From NCBI GenBank assembly GCA_015075625.1, contig JABTTZ010000001.1, positions 1,736,001-1,800,000 on the forward strand: DNA of 64,000 bases, read 5' to 3'. Below, in pieces: positions 61,863 through 64,000 of the stretch. Source of the stretch: Anaerolineales bacterium (GTDB lineage Bacteria; Chloroflexota; Anaerolineae; Aggregatilineales; UBA2796). The number at the start of each line of letters is the position of its first letter. Position 1 is the stretch's first letter. The notes beneath the pieces are model-generated. The model was not told where the DNA came from. It worked only from the letters and a program-made list of their open reading frames with translations, and did not search any database. Position numbers and translations under genes: made by a program.

Positions 61863-61868
61863 TATAGT
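61863..61868 (+). promoter_or_regulatory. -10 element placed for a leaderless transcript
   Basis: TGGTATAGT forms an extended -10 whose last base is 6 nt before the ATG at 61875. The expected transcription start would be at or next to the start codon. The gap 61571-61862 otherwise shows no gene or clear repeat. Confidence 0.5.
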
Positions 61869-61874
61869 AGAGGG

Positions 61875-63071
61875 ATGTCACCACCACGCCGCCAGCCGCC
61901 TTACCGCATCCTTGCCATTGCCCCCACGCCCTTTTTTGTAGATCGCGGGGGGCATGTCCAAATTTACGAGCAGGCACGGGCGCTTCAGCGCTTGGGCAGC
62001 GCCGTTGAACTGGTCACTTACCACATCGGGCGGGATATGCCGGGCATTCCCACCTACCGTATTCGGCGCATCCCCTGGTACACCAAACTCGATGCCGGTC
62101 CCAGCTACCACAAGCTCTACCTCATGCTGCTGCTCTTTGAGCGCTCTCTCCGGCGCGTCCGCCGTTTTCAGCCGGATGTCCTTCATGGGCATGGGTGGGA
62201 TGGCTGTTGGATTGCCTACGCGCTCTCTGCGCTGACAGGCGTCCCCTTCGTCTTTGATATGCAGGGGAGTTTCACGGGCGAGATCGTCGCTCACGGCTAC
62301 GCCAAAACCGAGAGCCGCTTTTTTCAATTCCTTCGTTGGATCGAGCGCCGCACGCTCCATTTGGGGACGGTGGTCACCCAATCCGAGCAGATGGTGAAGG
62401 ACGCCATCCGCGATTTTGGCGTGCGCCCAGAGCGCATTTACCACACCTTTGATGGGGTAGATACCGATGAGTTCCGCCCCGGACTTGAGGCAACCGATCT
62501 CCGCGCCGCGCTCAAGCTGCCCGCCGCGAAGAAAATCGTCGTGTTTGTTGGCTTGCTCAAACCATATCAGGGGGTCGATTGCCTTTTAGAGGCGATTCAC
62601 CATCTCGTCACCGCTTTGGGGGATACATCGGGGCATTTTCTGATCATGGGGTTTCCCGATGAAGACCGTTACGCAGCGCGGGCGGCGGCGATGGGCATTA
62701 GCGCCTACACCACCTTCACGGGCAAGATCAATTACAAGGAACTCCCCCGTTATCTGGCGTTGGGGGATGTCGCTGTTGCGCCGAAACTTTCCCCCACCGA
62801 AGGCGACGGAAAAATCTACAATTACCTTGCGCAAGGGCTGCCCATTGTCGCCTTTACCCGTCCGGCAAGCGTCGAAATTTTGGGCGATGCGGCGTTTTAT
62901 GCCACCTTAGGCGACGCCCACTCGCTGGCGGAGGCGCTCCACACAGCGCTTACCGATAGCGCCCGCGCCGCCGAATTGGGGGCAAAAGGGCGGGCGTTGG
63001 CGCTAGAACGCTATTCGTGGGAGGCGGTGGCGCGGCGCTTGATGGGTGTCTATGCGGCAGTCATCGGCTGA
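61875..63071 (+). CDS. GT4-type glycosyltransferase (GT-B fold)
   Basis: A 398-residue glycosyltransferase. The N-domain starts YRILAIAPTPFFVDRGGHVQ and IYEQARALQRLGSAVELVTY, with the Gly-rich acceptor-side loop intact. DVLHGHGWDGCWIAYALSAL is the middle N-domain block. The C-domain has KKIVVFVGLLKPYQGVDCLL, LPRYLALGDVAVAPKLSPTE and the donor-binding Glu region DGKIYNYLAQGLPIVAFTRP. It probably builds a surface glycan or glycolipid; no other cluster gene is adjacent. The start codon lies only 6 nt past a -10-like sequence, suggesting a leaderless mRNA. Confidence 0.9.
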   Translation: MSPPRRQPPYRILAIAPTPFFVDRGGHVQIYEQARALQRLGSAVELVTYHIGRDMPGIPTYRIRRIPWYTKLDAGPSYHKLYLMLLLFERSLRRVRRFQPDVLHGHGWDGCWIAYALSALTGVPFVFDMQGSFTGEIVAHGYAKTESRFFQFLRWIERRTLHLGTVVTQSEQMVKDAIRDFGVRPERIYHTFDGVDTDEFRPGLEATDLRAALKLPAAKKIVVFVGLLKPYQGVDCLLEAIHHLVTALGDTSGHFLIMGFPDEDRYAARAAAMGISAYTTFTGKINYKELPRYLALGDVAVAPKLSPTEGDGKIYNYLAQGLPIVAFTRPASVEILGDAAFYATLGDAHSLAEALHTALTDSARAAELGAKGRALALERYSWEAVARRLMGVYAAVIG

Positions 63072-63189
63072 GCCAGCCCCGCATGGTGGGGGTAGGTAGG
63101 TCCCCTCCCACAAGGGTGAAACTATGTCAAGAGACCTTAGTCCCCTAAGTACAACCACATTGAACACGCGGGATCAGGAGAAGACCCCC

Positions 63190-63310
63190 TCACCCCTAGC
63201 CCCCTCTCCCACGCAAGCGAGGAGAGAGTAGGGTATCCAAGCCCCGAAGGGGTGGTTACTCCTAGCCCGCTGCTTTAGCGGCGGGCGGCGATGGGGGCGC
63301 AAGTCCTTGC
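63190..63310. repeat. Family C core and family B half unit
   Basis: From 63190 to 63228 is CCCCCTCTCCCacgcaagcgaGGAGAG. From 63236 to 63290 is a B half unit with GCCCCgaaGGGGTGGTTA and the CTGCTTTAGCGGCGGG hairpin. Confidence 0.65.
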
Positions 63311-63341
63311 GCCCCTACGGGGGTTGCACCCTCAACAGCCC

Positions 63342-63503
63342 CTACAGCATTTTTCAACGAGATTGACCCTCAGTGGTTGACAGCCCCGCTTATCACGATA
63401 TACGTGGTGATGGGCAGGCGGTGGCGATCAAGGGAAACGAACGACGCCCGTCCTTCTTGTAAGAAGGCTGGTTGCAGTCCAACCAGTGAGGGTACTGCAA
63501 TAG
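63342..63503 (+). repeat. PL element copy 8
   Basis: Plus-strand promoter TTGACA (63377-63382), 16 bp, TATACG (63399-63404). Both leader hairpins and the GTGAGGGTACTGCAATAG end are intact. It points toward the 3' end of recO, so here it would make antisense or stand-alone RNA rather than drive a gene. Confidence 0.9.
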
Positions 63504-63572
63504 TTACCGGACATGCCTTTTAGTCCCATGCCTCCCCGCGCCCCTGTAGGGACGCCCTATCCCGCCCTATCC

Positions 63573-64000
63573 CTATGGAGATACGGGCGGGGGGGATGGT
63601 GACGTTTCGAGGCGCTGTAACAGGTGAAGAAAGTCTGCGCTTTTCAGGCGGCTTTCTAAGATATGGGCAATATAGGTGTGGGCAACCCGTTCCAGCGTGG
63701 CGTGCATTGCCGCGCTCAGGTCCCACCGGCTCACCGCCTCGAAATCATCCGTTTGCATATGGCGGAGCAGCTTCAGGGCGTTCAACGAGAGCGGGATCAA
63801 AGACCGCCCCCGCGCATGGTCAGGGCAAACCAGACCGCCATCGCCCACGCTGAAAAACTGATCTTGGGCGGTGATTTTTTCCCCGCCCACCGCACAGCGA
63901 AACAGAGAGGGTTCAAAGCCCGTCAGCCGCAAGAGGCGCGTTTCGTAAAAGCGGGTGATGAGGGCGAGATCGCTCGAAGGCTCTGCCAGCCACCCCAACG
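63573..64000 (-). CDS. recO: DNA repair protein RecO, C-terminal part
   Basis: The 3' part of a gene whose start lies beyond the window edge. The visible 140 residues match the RecO helical C-domain: TRFYETRLLRLTGFEPSLFR, LIPLSLNALKLLRHMQTDDF, and VAHTYIAHILESRLKSADFL. RecO loads RecA on SSB-coated gaps with RecR. The zinc-finger cysteines are partly replaced here: only LFRCAVGGE and GLVCPDH remain of the usual four-Cys set. The tail ends LQRLETSPSPPP. The call rests on the C-domain pattern only. Confidence 0.72.
   Translation of the reverse strand, partial: LGWLAEPSSDLALITRFYETRLLRLTGFEPSLFRCAVGGEKITAQDQFFSVGDGGLVCPDHARGRSLIPLSLNALKLLRHMQTDDFEAVSRWDLSAAMHATLERVAHTYIAHILESRLKSADFLHLLQRLETSPSPPPVSP

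Overview
This is a gene-dense, GC-rich chromosomal window. It most resembles a member of the Chloroflexota (probably Anaerolineae-like). That placement is inferred from gene style, not from a marker gene: a Ser/Thr kinase fused to a sulfatase-modifying-factor-like domain, multi-GAF histidine kinases with strings of single-domain receivers, a fused MurF-Alr protein, and heavy loads of short GC-rich intergenic palindromes. There is no rRNA, prophage, transposase or CRISPR array. One tRNA, tRNA-Ala(CGC), is present with its own promoter, leader hairpin and terminator.

Layout. 1-5.4 kb: membrane glycosyltransferase and alaS. 5.7-15.3 kb: a chimeric membrane protein, a molybdopterin oxidoreductase, a phosphopantetheinyl transferase, a DMT transporter, fmt, two hydrolases, a cyclase-family protein and a class I amidotransferase. 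15.7-23.1 kb: sensory kinase, a 5'-nucleotidase-like protein that has lost most metal ligands, aroB, and a two-TIR membrane protein. 23.3-31.8 kb: a large thrombospondin-type-3 secreted protein, a SWIM protein, two small unknowns and a subtilisin-like protease. 32-39 kb: hybrid signalling cluster (histidine kinase plus three receivers), alcohol dehydrogenase-like protein, gatC, and a receiver with a decayed GGDEF domain. 39.4-52.5 kb: pdxT, a glycosyltransferase, a YbbR protein, murF-alr, tRNA-Ala, an ECF sigma factor, gpsA and a pyruvate (2-oxoacid) dehydrogenase operon E1a-E1b-E2 without E3. 52.5-57 kb: an accessory zone with lower GC, holding a type II restriction-modification pair, a BRO-N protein and two RiPP precursor genes. 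57-61.6 kb: a nucleoside/BMP-type ABC importer. 61.9-64 kb: a glycosyltransferase and the 3' part of recO.

The most interesting signals are four. (1) Two paralogous NHLP-leader RiPP precursors share a 17-residue core ending WTCVCTG, with no maturation enzyme nearby. Upstream of them lies a 72-bp array of GAGAC direct repeats with a period of about 10.3 bp, looking like a cooperative activator site. (2) A dispersed element of about 165 bp occurs in eight copies. Every copy carries TTGACA/TATACT-like hexamers at 15-16 bp followed by a structured leader. Five copies end within 35 bp of a start codon, so it looks like a mobile promoter plus RNA leader. (3) The restriction-modification module is bracketed by a 56-bp direct repeat copied from the end of the E2 gene, matching the insertion-with-long-target-duplication model. 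(4) The ABC ATPase carries two-helix membrane insertions at the same place in both of its nucleotide-binding domains.

Intergenic space is filled by three repeat families, called here PL (promoter-leader), B (GC-rich four-hairpin units) and C (TIR-bounded, MITE-like). Stretches without genes are described under those repeats.
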